Shown: positions 1-10,120, counted from the stretch's first letter. The stretch: 64,000 bases of DNA from an uncultured Porphyromonadaceae bacterium (GCA_947643165.1 CANRVB010000010.1:24296-88295), one strand, 5' to 3'. A program made the numbers and translations. The notes: generated from the sequence alone by a model not told the origin.

Positions 1-719
1 CCGAGCTTATGGAAGTATATCTGATGGTTCTCGTTCGAGTTGCTGAACTCCTTTCCGGCTTCCGGACGCGGGTACGCGCTGTAGTAGAAGCCGTCGTCCT
101 GCCAGTCTACGCCTGTAAATTTCGCCCATTCTATGTGGTCTTCCAGAAGCTCCTTGCTCTCTGTATCCATCACGTAGATCTCTGTCCAGTCCGAACCGTT
201 GCGCGATATTGTGTAGGCGGTACGCTTGCCGTCGTTGCTTCGCGATATGCCGGTCAGTGCCACTGTGCCGTTGTCCGACAGTTTGTTCGGATCTAAGAAT
301 ACTTCACCCTCGCCGTAGGGGCTGTCTGCGCGATACAGTACCGACTGGTTCTGTAGGCCGTCGTTCTGCGAGTAGTAGTATTTTCCGTCCTTCGACTTCG
401 ACGGCATTCCGAACTTCTCGTAATTGTTCAGCTCCGTTAGGCGCGAGCGTAGTTTGTCGCGGAAAGGTATTTGCGACAGATACGATTCTGTTACGGCGTT
501 CTCTGCCTTTACCCATTCGAGGGTTGAGGCCGATGTGTCGTTCTCCAGCGGACGGTAGGGATCTTTCACCTCTATTCCGAAGTATTCGTCGACGGTATCG
601 TCGCTCGGGGCGGCAGGATAGTTGAGCTGTTTGCTCTGGCTGCATGATTGAGTGCCGATGCTCACGGCGCCCGCAATGGCTGTGGTCATGATGACTGATT
701 TGAATGACGGTCTTTTCAT
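1..719 (-). CDS. Prolyl oligopeptidase family (S9A) serine peptidase, N-terminal part, truncated by window edge
   Basis: Reverse-strand open frame from ATG at 719 to the window edge: MKRPSFKSVIMTTAIAGAVSIGTQSCSQSKQLNYPAAPSDDTVDEYFGIEVKDPYRPLENDTSASTLEWVKAENAVTESYL...FYYSAYPRP...NHQIYFHKLG; lipoprotein signal plus POP N-terminal motifs (DPYRPLE, WVxAEN). Not in ORF track because it has no stop inside the window. Confidence 0.88.
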   Translation of the reverse strand, partial: MKRPSFKSVIMTTAIAGAVSIGTQSCSQSKQLNYPAAPSDDTVDEYFGIEVKDPYRPLENDTSASTLEWVKAENAVTESYLSQIPFRDKLRSRLTELNNYEKFGMPSKSKDGKYYYSQNDGLQNQSVLYRADSPYGEGEVFLDPNKLSDNGTVALTGISRSNDGKRTAYTISRNGSDWTEIYVMDTESKELLEDHIEWAKFTGVDWQDDGFYYSAYPRPEAGKEFSNSNENHQIYFHKL

Positions 720-962
720 GGGTCAATGAGTTGGTTTTATTTGGCTGACGTCGCTCAGGCTCTCTGTTTTGCCCTTTTCCGCGCTGACTCGCGGCGCTTG
801 GCCATCTTGCTTCTGCAAAAGTACGTAATTTTTTCGCATTACTTTTGCGAATTATCCCTTTTGCTTGCATACTTTTCCGCTTTTAGCCCCTTTGATCAAG
901 CTGTTTAATATATTTTAACTCGAATCATATCCTTTTCCCTTGCACACTTCCACAAAACATCG

Positions 963-970
963 TACCTTTG
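963..970 (+). promoter_or_regulatory. Bacteroidales -7 box (TACCTTTG) for the tRNA-fMet gene; TTG -33-like at 940-942
   Basis: Matches TAnnTTTG ~17 bp before the tRNA 5' end. Confidence 0.6.
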
Positions 971-986
971 CATTCACAAAACGCAT

Positions 987-1058
<72 letters not shown>

Positions 1059-1064
1059 CTATCC

Positions 1065-1102
1065 GAGCGACTTTTGATTCGTCAAAAGTCGCTTTTATTT
1101 TC
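1065..1102 (+). terminator. Intrinsic terminator after tRNA-fMet
   Basis: GCGACTTTTGA-ttcg-TCAAAAGTCGC followed by TTTTATTTT. Confidence 0.75.
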
Positions 1103-1121
1103 TCTTCACCTCTGAGTTTAT

Positions 1122-1129
1122 TATCTTTG
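1122..1129 (+). promoter_or_regulatory. -7 box TATCTTTG upstream of transglutaminase-like gene
   Basis: TAnnTTTG match ~31 bp upstream of ATG 1160. Confidence 0.5.
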
Positions 1130-1159
1130 TACTCAGAATTCTCATCCTATCTTTTAACC

Positions 1160-3784
1160 ATGATACGACACTTTGCCCTGGCGGCTCTGTTTGCCGCCTC
1201 CTCCTTGTCGCTCGCTGCTCGCGATATTGTTACCGAGCGTAGCCACAAGGATTTCCTCGATCGCAAGGCTCAGATTGCCGGCACTACCGAGGGGCAGCGC
1301 CTCAAGGCGCTCGACGATCCTGCTCTCACTGGCGACCGTCGCGATGCCCTCGAATTCCTCTATACCTATATGCAGCTCCCCGATCTTGTCGATCGCGACG
1401 CTGATTTCTACCTTGATTGCATCGACGCTTCGCTCCTTGCCGCAAAGGAAATGCCCTGGGGTGACAAGGTGCCCGATCGTGAGTGGAAGCATTTCGTACT
1501 CCCTCCGCGTATCAACAACGAGGCCCTCGACTCCTCGCGCACTGTCTTCTATGCCGAACTCCGCGACCGCGTCAAGAATCTCTCCATGAAGGATGCCATC
1601 CTCGAGGTCAACCACTGGTGCCATGAGAAGGTCACATACCGGCCCAGCGATGGTCGTACCAGCAATCCGCTCTCTGCGGTCAGCCAGGCTATCGGTCGCT
1701 GTGGCGAGGAATCTACATTTGCCGTTGCCGCTCTGCGTGCCGTCGGCATTCCCGCGCGTCAGGTCTACACCCCCCGTTGGGCCCATACCGACGACAACCA
1801 CGCTTGGGTTGAGGCTTGGGCCGACGGACAATGGTACTTTATCGGTGCTTGCGAACCCGAACCTGTTCTCAACCTCGGTTGGTTCAATGCCCCCGCCTCT
1901 CGTGGCATGATGATGAACACCAAAGTCTTCGGTAACTACGACGGACCCGAGGAAGTGCTTGAGGTTTCGCCATGCTACACGGCTATCAACGTCACCTCCA
2001 ACTACGCTCCCGTCACCTCTATGCGTGCCCGTGTGCTCGACCCCGATGGAAAGCCTGTCGAGGATGCCGACGTTCGCTTCTCTCTCTACAACTACGCCGA
2101 GTACTATCCCATCGCCGTGAAAAAGACCGGAGCCGATGGCATCGCCGATCTTAAGGCTGGTATGGGCGACCTCGTTGTCTGGGCTTCCGATAAGTCAGGC
2201 CGCTACGGCATCTCCCACGGATCCGTTGGTCGCGACTCTGTTGTGGACGTTACCCTCTCTTACGGCCCCGGCCCGCTCCCTTCGCCCGTAGTATTCGAGT
2301 GGACTCTGGTTCCGCCCGAAGGATCCAACGAGCTCCCGTTTGTATCCGACGAGATGCGCCGCATCAACGATCTGCGCAAGATTGCCGAAGACTCCATCCG
2401 TGGCGCTTATACCGACACATTCCTCAATCCTGAGACAGCCGCCGCATGGTGCGAGGCTAACGGATATGATGCTCAGCAGCTTGCTGCCCTCCTCGTCGAG
2501 TCGCGTGGCAATCACGCCATGCTTACCGACTGGCTCTCGTCCATGCCCGATTCTCTGCGTCAGCGTGCCGTACGCCTTCTGGCTAATATCTCTGAGAAAG
2601 ACCGCCGCGACATTCCTCGCGTCGTCCTCGATGACTTTATCACCACCCCCGACGGTACATCTGCTCTCCACGACAGCTACGTCCTCTCCCCGCGCGTTCT
2701 TACCGAGCAGCTCACTCCCTGGCGCAGCTTCTTCAACAAGGCCGTTCCCGCCGATCTCCGCGCAGCCTATGCCGCCGATCCCGACCGGCTTGCCAAGGCT
2801 ATCGCTACCGACGTCAAGCCCGACAATGTCTGGAATCCCCAGTCTCTGCTTATGAGCCCGGAGCAGGCATTCACTATCCGTCGGGCCGACAGCCGCTCGC
2901 GTTCGCTTCTCTTCGTGGCCATGGCCCGTAGCTTCGGTATACCCGCCCGCGTCGATCCAGTCAGCGGAAACACTCAGTGGGCCGATTCCGAAGGCGTATG
3001 GCACAACGCCAATCTTGAGGCCGAAGCGCCACAGGCTGCTCCCGCTCCTACAGCCACACTCAATCTCTCGTTCGATCCCGCTGGTGGACACATTGAGGAT
3101 CCCGCCTATTTCTCTCACTTCACTCTGTCCGAGATTGCCGATGGCACTCCGCGTCTCATGGAGTACGACGAAATGGCTCCTTGGAGCAAACTGTTCTCCA
3201 AGCCCGAACCTCTTGCCCCCGGCACATATATGCTCACATCAGGTCAGCGTCTCGCTTCCGGTGCCGTTCTTGCCCGTTCGGTACTCTTCAGTGTAGCCGA
3301 CGGCCAGACTGTCGACATTCCTCTGGTTATGCGCCGCGACACTACCGAGATCGAGGTCATCGGATCTTTCAACTCCGAAAACCTCTATCACGACCGTGCC
3401 ACCGGTACCGACAAGAGCCTCCTCTCTACATCAGGTCGCGGTTACTACGTCCTCGGTGTGGTGGTGCCCGGACATGAGCCTTCTGAACATGCCCTGCGCG
3501 ACATAGCTCTCAAGGCCGATGAGCTCCAGAAGTGGGGTCATACCATTTTCATCCTTGAGCGTGAGGGTGTCGCAGCCGGAAAAGACCTCAAAGCCATCTA
3601 TGGTCTCCCCGACAATGTAGTGCTCGGCACCGACATCGGTGGTGCCATAGCCGCCGAACTCGAGGCAACCGACATGCCGGTATTCATCATTGCCGACACA
3701 TTCAACCGCGTTGTTTACCGCACCGACGGTTACATGGTCAACCTTGGCGATCGTCTCGTCGACACCATGTCGAAACTCGAATGA
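1160..3784 (+). CDS. Secreted transglutaminase-like domain protein
   Basis: ORF 968-3784 trimmed to ATG 1160 (MIRHFALAALFAASSLSLAARDIV signal peptide); transglutaminase core GRCGEESTFAVAALRAVGIPARQVYTPRWAHTDDNHAWVEAWADGQWYFIGACEPEP. Confidence 0.85.
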   Translation: MIRHFALAALFAASSLSLAARDIVTERSHKDFLDRKAQIAGTTEGQRLKALDDPALTGDRRDALEFLYTYMQLPDLVDRDADFYLDCIDASLLAAKEMPWGDKVPDREWKHFVLPPRINNEALDSSRTVFYAELRDRVKNLSMKDAILEVNHWCHEKVTYRPSDGRTSNPLSAVSQAIGRCGEESTFAVAALRAVGIPARQVYTPRWAHTDDNHAWVEAWADGQWYFIGACEPEPVLNLGWFNAPASRGMMMNTKVFGNYDGPEEVLEVSPCYTAINVTSNYAPVTSMRARVLDPDGKPVEDADVRFSLYNYAEYYPIAVKKTGADGIADLKAGMGDLVVWASDKSGRYGISHGSVGRDSVVDVTLSYGPGPLPSPVVFEWTLVPPEGSNELPFVSDEMRRINDLRKIAEDSIRGAYTDTFLNPETAAAWCEANGYDAQQLAALLVESRGNHAMLTDWLSSMPDSLRQRAVRLLANISEKDRRDIPRVVLDDFITTPDGTSALHDSYVLSPRVLTEQLTPWRSFFNKAVPADLRAAYAADPDRLAKAIATDVKPDNVWNPQSLLMSPEQAFTIRRADSRSRSLLFVAMARSFGIPARVDPVSGNTQWADSEGVWHNANLEAEAPQAAPAPTATLNLSFDPAGGHIEDPAYFSHFTLSEIADGTPRLMEYDEMAPWSKLFSKPEPLAPGTYMLTSGQRLASGAVLARSVLFSVADGQTVDIPLVMRRDTTEIEVIGSFNSENLYHDRATGTDKSLLSTSGRGYYVLGVVVPGHEPSEHALRDIALKADELQKWGHTIFILEREGVAAGKDLKAIYGLPDNVVLGTDIGGAIAAELEATDMPVFIIADTFNRVVYRTDGYMVNLGDRLVDTMSKLE

Positions 3785-3802
3785 TCATCCCCTTTCCCGC
3801 AT

Positions 3803-3850
3803 AAGCGGAGACCGCCATCGTGATATCACCATGGCGGTCTCCGCTTTTTT
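3803..3850 (+). terminator. Strong intrinsic terminator
   Basis: 16-bp perfect stem AAGCGGAGACCGCCAT...ATGGCGGTCTCCGCTT plus T-run; loop contains a second palindrome TGATATCA. Confidence 0.75.
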
Positions 3851-3884
3851 TCGTATTTTTGCATTGCAATCAATCCCTGCCGCC

Positions 3885-4475
3885 ATGTCAGCCCACCAAC
3901 TCAATATCGCCATCTTCGCCTCAGGCAACGGCACCAACGCCGAGAACATCATCAGGTATTTCAACACTGGCGACTCTCATCCGTCAGGTATGACAGTCTC
4001 GCTCGTTGTCGCCAGCCGCCCCGATGCCTATGTCATCGAACGTGCCCGCCGGCTTGGTGTGCCCGTCCGCGTCATCGACCGCGCCACCCTCAACGATCCC
4101 GACCTCATCCTCCCGCTCCTCCGGCAGTACGGTGTCGATGTGATCATCCTCGCCGGATTCCTCATGATGATCCCGCAGTTTTTGATCCGCCGCTATCCCG
4201 AAAAGATCATCAACATCCACCCGTCCCTCCTGCCTCGTCACGGAGGCAAGGGAATGTATGGTCGCAACGTCCATGAGGCCGTCCTCCGCTCCGGCGATAC
4301 CCGGACCGGTATCACCATCCATTTTGTCAGCGAGGAGTACGATCGTGGCCGTATTATTTTTCAGACATCGGTCGATGTCGAGCCGGGCGATACAGTTGAT
4401 GATATCGGATCTAAAGTCCAACTACTTGAGCAGCAGCATTTTCCGCGCGTTATCCACGAAACCTTCGCCAGTTAG
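3885..4475 (+). CDS. purN: Phosphoribosylglycinamide formyltransferase
   Basis: MSAHQLNIAIFASGNGTNAENIIRYF...IINIHPSLLPRHGGKGMYGRNVHEAVLRSGDTRTGITIHFVSEEYDRGRIIFQ; GART signature. Confidence 0.95.
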   Translation: MSAHQLNIAIFASGNGTNAENIIRYFNTGDSHPSGMTVSLVVASRPDAYVIERARRLGVPVRVIDRATLNDPDLILPLLRQYGVDVIILAGFLMMIPQFLIRRYPEKIINIHPSLLPRHGGKGMYGRNVHEAVLRSGDTRTGITIHFVSEEYDRGRIIFQTSVDVEPGDTVDDIGSKVQLLEQQHFPRVIHETFAS

Positions 4476-4930
4476 TCATCTATGGTGATGACCTCCTTGA
4501 ACTGTCCTAACAGATTGAACTTCAGTAGTATACCGTCCGACAGGCCTACTTCGTAGGCCGATGTTGTCTTTTTTATCTTTACGATTTTGACACCGTTATT
4601 CCCGGCGTAATTCTTTGATACATACCTTGTTATAGCCTTGGGGACAAGGCCTTCGGGCACCGCTTTCGACCCACAGTCAACCGACGTCCACTTACCCTTG
4701 TTGCTGAACTCTATCTTGTTGCCATTCACCAGTTTAACGTCATAATCCGTCTTCTTCAGAAGGTGTTTGTCGATCTTTATCATCGCTACCTTCGATTTCG
4801 GGAAATATGTGTTCAACATCTCCTGGGCGGCCTCCGGAAGTTGCTCACGGTCAATGGTATACTTGTCGATTATCGCATACGATGGAATCGCCATCATCAT
4901 CACCACTAATATCAGTAATAATTTTTTCAT
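4472..4930 (-). CDS. Periplasmic PepSY-like domain protein
   Basis: Signal peptide MKKLLLILVVMMMAIPSYA; PepSY-like repeats (LPEAAQEMLNTYFP; VDCGSKAVPEGLVPKAI). Confidence 0.8.
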   Translation of the reverse strand: MKKLLLILVVMMMAIPSYAIIDKYTIDREQLPEAAQEMLNTYFPKSKVAMIKIDKHLLKKTDYDVKLVNGNKIEFSNKGKWTSVDCGSKAVPEGLVPKAITRYVSKNYAGNNGVKIVKIKKTTSAYEVGLSDGILLKFNLLGQFKEVITIDD

Positions 4931-5040
4931 ACTCTAAAAATGTTAATATCTTGATTCATAGATATTAACCGCTTTTCCCTGCCAAATGGTTCACAACCAC
5001 ATCTCGATCTCTAACCTAACTCCATGATCTATAGATATAT

Positions 5041-5088
5041 AAAAAGAGTTGGATAAGCACTCCCAGTGTCTATCCAACTCCTTTTATA
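5041..5088 (-). terminator. Hairpin terminator, probably for the 5112-5333 gene (U-tract on both sides)
   Basis: AAAAAGAGTTGGATA...TATCCAACTCCTTTT inverted repeat. Confidence 0.6.
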
Positions 5089-5111
5089 TTATTTCAGGCC
5101 GATTTCCCGCC

Positions 5112-5333
5112 TTAATACTCATCCTCATTGAAGAGGAAGTCGTCTTTGGTGGGGTAGTCGGGCCAGATGTCTTCTATCGATTCGTAGGTGTCTCCTTCGT
5201 CCTCTATCTCCTGAAGGTTTTCAATAACTTCGAGCGGAGCACCGCTACGCATTGCGAAGTCGATAAGCTCATCCTTTGTGGCGGGCCAAGGTGCATCTTC
5301 AAGCTTTGATGCCAGTTCAAGTGTCCAGTACAT
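5112..5333 (-). CDS. DUF2795 family small protein
   Basis: MYWTLELASKLEDAPWPATKDELIDFAMRSGAPLEVIENLQEIEDEGDTYESIEDIWPDYPTKDDFLFNEDEY; family pattern recognised. Confidence 0.8.
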   Translation of the reverse strand: MYWTLELASKLEDAPWPATKDELIDFAMRSGAPLEVIENLQEIEDEGDTYESIEDIWPDYPTKDDFLFNEDEY

Positions 5334-5432
5334 TATTGTCAGTCAATGAGAATGTTGTTAATTATTGTCGATCATGCAGGTGGTATCCTTCATGATTCGT
5401 TTAAAAGGTGCGCAAAATTAGTGCTTTTATCA

Positions 5433-6005
5433 TTATAAACAACAATCTTTTTGCCAAAATATTTCATTTGCACCTGATATTGTGTTGAAATATCTTGCAA
5501 GGATAAACAGAAAGTCGCTCAGGCGGTTGATAAATACCAGAGTATCTTTGTCTACGGGCTCTTCTTCGGCGAGGTCGAGCATGCGCCGTTCTGCCCTGCG
5601 GCAAACGGTTCTCGCTATGTGAGCGCGTGCGGAATCGGCTGTGGGGCCGGGTAGCACGAAGCTCCTTACTTTCGGTGTGGCCTCATCCAGACTGTCGATC
5701 ATGCTTTCAAGAGCTTTGATGCGTTCCGGTGAGGTGCCTGTGGGGAGCATGGCGTTTCCGTCAGCATCGGGCACACAGGCGAGGTATGAGCCGAGGTCGA
5801 ACAGTATGTTCTGCAGTGAATGCAGTTTTTCTACCCATTGCTCGGGCAGGACGGTTGATGCCGCTATCAGTCCAAGCCAGGAGTTCAGTTCGTCGATAGT
5901 GCCGTATGCTTCGATGCGTGTGGAGTTTTTTTTGCGTCGCTGGCCTGTCACAAGCGATGTTGTTCCTTCATCGCCTGTGCCGGTATACAGTCTTGATTTA
6001 GTCAT
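5433..6005 (-). CDS. Cob(I)yrinic acid a,c-diamide adenosyltransferase (PduO-type ATR)
   Basis: MTKSRLYTGTGDEGTTSLVTGQRRKK...RIEAYGTIDELNSWLG...RTVCRRAERRM; PduO ATR motifs. Confidence 0.93.
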   Translation of the reverse strand: MTKSRLYTGTGDEGTTSLVTGQRRKKNSTRIEAYGTIDELNSWLGLIAASTVLPEQWVEKLHSLQNILFDLGSYLACVPDADGNAMLPTGTSPERIKALESMIDSLDEATPKVRSFVLPGPTADSARAHIARTVCRRAERRMLDLAEEEPVDKDTLVFINRLSDFLFILARYFNTISGANEIFWQKDCCL

Positions 6006-6007
6006 AC

Positions 6008-8392
6008 TTATCTAAGCTTGAATGGTTTGTCGGACAGATATATACGGTAGTCTTTGATTGCGCCGGGCGAGTCGCTCTCCATGCGAGGCAGGTACTCTAT
6101 AGCGCTGAGTGTCACGTCTGTACCGAGGTCTATCACTATGGCGTGCGGATATGGTGCGGCCTTTGCTGTGGCCCAGAATGTGGATTCCTGAAGATCGAAT
6201 GTCTTATCGGCTGTGTGATTGCCGTTTATCTCCTCGCTGTCGGCGTATATCACTCTCCAGGGCTGGCGGGAGATGCGTTTGTTGTCAGTGCTTCTGGCGT
6301 AGAGCTCGGCTATGGCGGCCACATCTCCTGCGTCGGCGGCGTTGAGTCCTTCGATGCATAGATAACGTCCGGTGGCGGGTGTGTCAAACTTGATTGTCTG
6401 CCAACCGTTGCCGGCAGCCAAAGTTCCTGCGGCTACAGGCTTGTTGCCGGTAAGGTCAAGTGTATCACCTTGCTGGCGGTGAGTATTAGGCGCTGCAATG
6501 TTCAGTTTGTCGATTATCGGTGTCTTCAGGCCTTCGCTCTCGGTAGACCGGGGGCCTGTTATATCGAATACCACGATCTCGTTCTCGCCTTTCTTAAGCC
6601 AACATCCTGGCATGTAGAGTGTCTGTTGAGGGCCGATTTCCCAGATACGTCCCATGTCATGTCCGTTGACATAGACCAGGCCTTTGCCCCAGTCGGAGAA
6701 ATCGAGGAATGTATCGGATGGCTTGTCGACGGTAAAGGTTCCTCTATATACGCCACGTGGCAGTCGTCCGTCGGGGCCTTTTGTGAGTTGATCGACGGGT
6801 TTAAATGTCATGGATGTGTAGAACGAGAGTTCATCAGGCAGATTTGTTACTTGCCAGTTCTTAAGGTCGCATACAAATTGTCTGCCGTCGCGGTCGATGG
6901 TAAGTGTCACCTTGTCGGTGATGCCCTTGAAGTCTTTCATCGCATATCCGAAGTTCACACGACCCATGGCTTCTACAAGAATATCGAGTTTGGCTCCTTT
7001 TTTTGTCGGTGGGAGCACTATGTCTTTCTGGTCGAGGCGTCGGTCGAGCGTTCCGATATATTCTCCATTGACAAATATCTGGGCATAGTCGTGAGCTTCG
7101 TCGATTGTCAGGAGAGATGGTTCATCGAGTTCGGGCAGAGTGGTGGAGTAGATCATGCTGCCAAAGCCCTGATCATATTCTTCCATGGTGCGGATGTCGC
7201 GGTCAACCGGATTCGGCTCCGGCAGATTCTCAAACAGCGGTGCGCACTCCGAGAGCTGGAATCGCTTGATGGCGATGGGCTTGATAAGGGCGGGCACTTT
7301 GGCTTGTTTTTCTCCGTCCATGTATTTGGCCAGTGTCTTTCTGAGTTTCCAGTATTTGGGGGTGGTCTGTCCGGACTCGCTTATAGGTGCGTCATAGTCG
7401 TATGATGTCACGTCGGGTGCGTAGCTTGGAGAGTTCGCTCCGGCCCAATGTCCCCAGTTGGTACCTCCGTGAGTCATGTATAGGCTGAATGATATACCCT
7501 TGGAAAGCATTTCGTCGATTCCGGCGATCATAGCTTCAGCATTACGGGTTTCATGGTTCGAACCCCATTTGTCGAACCATCCGCTCCAGAATTCCGAGCA
7601 CATAAGCGGGCTGTCGGGCCTTACTTTTTTCAACGGGGCGAACTGGTTGTCGATATTCGCACCGGTGCCGAAGTTCATGGTCCATATCAGATCGTCAAGA
7701 CCGTTTGTAAGGAATGTGGAAGCCCAGTCGCACTGGAACAGTGTCACATTTTCGCCGAAATTTTTCCGCAGCATGTCGCGTATTATGCTTACATACTTTT
7801 TGTTCTCATCATATGCTCCATATTCGTTCTCTACCTGAACCATTATTATTGGGCCTCCATTGGCTATAGTGAGATCGCCAACCTGACCGGCTACGGCCTG
7901 CTGGAACTTGTCTACGCACTCCAGAAAGTATGGATCGTCCTCGCGCAGGTTTATGTCTTTCTTTTTGAGCAGCCACCACGGGAGTCCTCCCATTTCCCAC
8001 TCGGCGCATACATAGGGTCCGGGACGCAATATCACATACATGTTGTTTTCCTTGCAGAGTCTGACGAATTCAGCCAGATCGTTCTGGCCCGTGAAATCAA
8101 ATTGATCGGGTTGGCTTTCGTGGGCGTTCCAGAATACATAAAGGCATATTGTATTCATTCCAAGAGCCTTGCACAGCTTGATGCGCTGATCCCAGTATGG
8201 ACGAGGTATGCGTGGGTAGTGAAGTTCGGCGGCTTTTACGGTAAAAGGCTGTCCATTGAGCATGAATGTACCCTTACCGGCTTCAAAACGTCCGGTTTTG
8301 TCAGCATTATCCGATGGTAATGCGGCCTGTGCCGCCATACATCCACATGCAGTCAGCAGAGTTGCTATGGCGAATGATCTGATGAGTTTCAT
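6008..8392 (-). CDS. GH35 beta-galactosidase
   Basis: Signal peptide; FMLNGQPFTVKAAELHYPRIPRPYWDQRIKLCKALGMNTICLYVFWNAHE...GGPIIMVQVENEYGAY; GH35 signature. Confidence 0.93.
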   Translation of the reverse strand: MKLIRSFAIATLLTACGCMAAQAALPSDNADKTGRFEAGKGTFMLNGQPFTVKAAELHYPRIPRPYWDQRIKLCKALGMNTICLYVFWNAHESQPDQFDFTGQNDLAEFVRLCKENNMYVILRPGPYVCAEWEMGGLPWWLLKKKDINLREDDPYFLECVDKFQQAVAGQVGDLTIANGGPIIMVQVENEYGAYDENKKYVSIIRDMLRKNFGENVTLFQCDWASTFLTNGLDDLIWTMNFGTGANIDNQFAPLKKVRPDSPLMCSEFWSGWFDKWGSNHETRNAEAMIAGIDEMLSKGISFSLYMTHGGTNWGHWAGANSPSYAPDVTSYDYDAPISESGQTTPKYWKLRKTLAKYMDGEKQAKVPALIKPIAIKRFQLSECAPLFENLPEPNPVDRDIRTMEEYDQGFGSMIYSTTLPELDEPSLLTIDEAHDYAQIFVNGEYIGTLDRRLDQKDIVLPPTKKGAKLDILVEAMGRVNFGYAMKDFKGITDKVTLTIDRDGRQFVCDLKNWQVTNLPDELSFYTSMTFKPVDQLTKGPDGRLPRGVYRGTFTVDKPSDTFLDFSDWGKGLVYVNGHDMGRIWEIGPQQTLYMPGCWLKKGENEIVVFDITGPRSTESEGLKTPIIDKLNIAAPNTHRQQGDTLDLTGNKPVAAGTLAAGNGWQTIKFDTPATGRYLCIEGLNAADAGDVAAIAELYARSTDNKRISRQPWRVIYADSEEINGNHTADKTFDLQESTFWATAKAAPYPHAIVIDLGTDVTLSAIEYLPRMESDSPGAIKDYRIYLSDKPFKLR

Positions 8393-8560
8393 TATGGTTT
8401 GGTAAGTGATCGATTAGTATTAATGCCGCTGGCTTACGGCTGTAGATATCTGTGTATTCTGATTACAAATATAATCTAAAATCCTGAGATGAGCCTAAGA
8501 GTCTGTCGCCTAATATATGTTAACGCTGAAGTTGCATGCCCCGGGCTCCAATTATGCCGG

Positions 8561-8607
8561 TAAAAAGAGCAAGCCATGACGGCTGCAACAGGTGTCCGTC
8601 ATGGCTT
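8561..8607 (-). terminator. Intrinsic terminator after DUF1846 gene
   Basis: AAGCCATGACGG...CCGTCATGGCTT; U-tract (CTCTTTTT) on minus strand. Confidence 0.65.
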
Positions 8608-8639
8608 GGATATGTTCCGGTTGTTGTGGTATTGACGCG

Positions 8640-10103
8640 TTATTTCTTGCGTGCCGGCTCGCAGGTAAGGCCTACGCCGAGTTTTTTGAATATCTTGTGG
8701 TCAACTTCGCCGAGCATTACTGTTGAATGTACCTGACAGCCATTGAGTTGCGGTAACTGTGCAAGGGCTTTGCGGCAGTTTTCGTCGTGGGTGCTCAAGA
8801 CTGAGAGGGCTACCAGAACCTCATCGGTATGCAGACGTGGGTTGCGGCTTCTCAGATAGTTGATCTTGGTATGCTGTATGGGCTCAATCATCTGCTGCGG
8901 TATCAGCTTGACATTGTGGTCGATACCGGCGAGATGCTTTATAGTGTTCAGTATGAGTGCGGCGCTGGGTCCGAGCAGTTCGCCGGATTCGGCAGTTATT
9001 ATTGTGCCATCGGCGAGTTCGATTGCCGAACTCGGTTTGCCGCATTTCTCGGCACGCTCTTTGGCCGCCTGCACCGGTTTGCGGAAGGAGGTGTCGATTT
9101 TAGCCTGTTTCATAAGCAGGGCTATCTTGTTGACCTCGCTGTCGGTTCCGTCACCTTGTGCAAGATGGTTGAGGGCAGTGTAGTAGCGGCGTATTATTTC
9201 ATTTTTCGAAGCATTGCAGCATACCTCATCGTCGCTTATGCAGAATCCAACCATATTTACGCCCATATCGGTAGGCGATTTGTATGGATTTTCTCCGTAT
9301 ATGCCTTCGAAGAGTGCGTTCAGCACGGGGAATATCTCAATGTCGCGGTTGTAGTTGATAGCTGTCTTGCCGTAGGCTTCCAGATGGAAGGGGTCGATCA
9401 TGTTGACGTCGTTGAGGTCGGCAGTAGCGGCCTCATAAGCTATGTTGACGGGATGCTTCAGCGGGAGGTTCCACACGGGGAAGGTCTCGAACTTGGCATA
9501 TCCGGCTTCTATACCGCGCTTGTTCTCATTGTAAAGCTGGCTAAGGCATACGGCCATTTTACCGCTGCCCGGTCCGGGAGCGGTGACTATGACCAGCGGA
9601 CGTGTTGTCTCGATGTAGTCATTGTGTCCGAATCCTTCGTCGGATGCTATGAGGCCTACGTTGTTGGGATATCCCTCGATGGTGTAGTGATAGTATGTCG
9701 TGATACCCATTCGCTCCAGCCGTTTACGGAAGGTATCGGCGCTGATCTGGCCGTTGTAGTGGGTGACTACTACCGAACTGACCATGAATCCACGGTTCAT
9801 GAATTCGTTGCGCAGACGCAACACATCCATGTCGTAGGTTATACCAAGATCTTGTCTTACTTTGTTTTTTTCGATGTCGAGCGCGCTGATCACTATCACT
9901 ATTTCGGCGTGATCACGCAGCTGACTGAGCATGCGCAACTTTATGTCGGGTTGAAAACCGGGCAACACGCGGCTGGCGTGGTGGTCGTCGAAGAGCTTGC
10001 CGCCGAGCTCGAGGTATAACTTGTTGCCAAACTGCGCTATGCGCTCTTTAATGTGCTCAGATTGTATTCTGAGATATTTGTCGTTGTCGAAGCCGTATAT
10101 CAT
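8640..10103 (-). CDS. DUF1846 family protein
   Basis: ORF track start (TTG 10115) overlaps a -7 box; better start ATG 10103 giving MIYGFDNDKYLRIQSEHIKERIAQFGNKLYLELGGKLFDDHHASRVLPGFQPDIKLRML; DUF1846 hallmarks. Confidence 0.9.
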   Translation of the reverse strand: MIYGFDNDKYLRIQSEHIKERIAQFGNKLYLELGGKLFDDHHASRVLPGFQPDIKLRMLSQLRDHAEIVIVISALDIEKNKVRQDLGITYDMDVLRLRNEFMNRGFMVSSVVVTHYNGQISADTFRKRLERMGITTYYHYTIEGYPNNVGLIASDEGFGHNDYIETTRPLVIVTAPGPGSGKMAVCLSQLYNENKRGIEAGYAKFETFPVWNLPLKHPVNIAYEAATADLNDVNMIDPFHLEAYGKTAINYNRDIEIFPVLNALFEGIYGENPYKSPTDMGVNMVGFCISDDEVCCNASKNEIIRRYYTALNHLAQGDGTDSEVNKIALLMKQAKIDTSFRKPVQAAKERAEKCGKPSSAIELADGTIITAESGELLGPSAALILNTIKHLAGIDHNVKLIPQQMIEPIQHTKINYLRSRNPRLHTDEVLVALSVLSTHDENCRKALAQLPQLNGCQVHSTVMLGEVDHKIFKKLGVGLTCEPARKK

Positions 10104-10112
10104 AACGGAATG

Positions 10113-10120
10113 CAAAGGTA
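10113..10120 (-). promoter_or_regulatory. -7 box TACCTTTG for DUF1846 gene
   Basis: CAAAGGTA on + strand, immediately upstream of the coding start. Confidence 0.5.

Noticed and set aside
6470-7405. 311-aa plus-strand ORF
   Set aside because: Antisense to the GH35 beta-galactosidase.
8829-10019. 396-aa plus-strand ORF
   Set aside because: Antisense to the DUF1846 gene with no recognisable domain.
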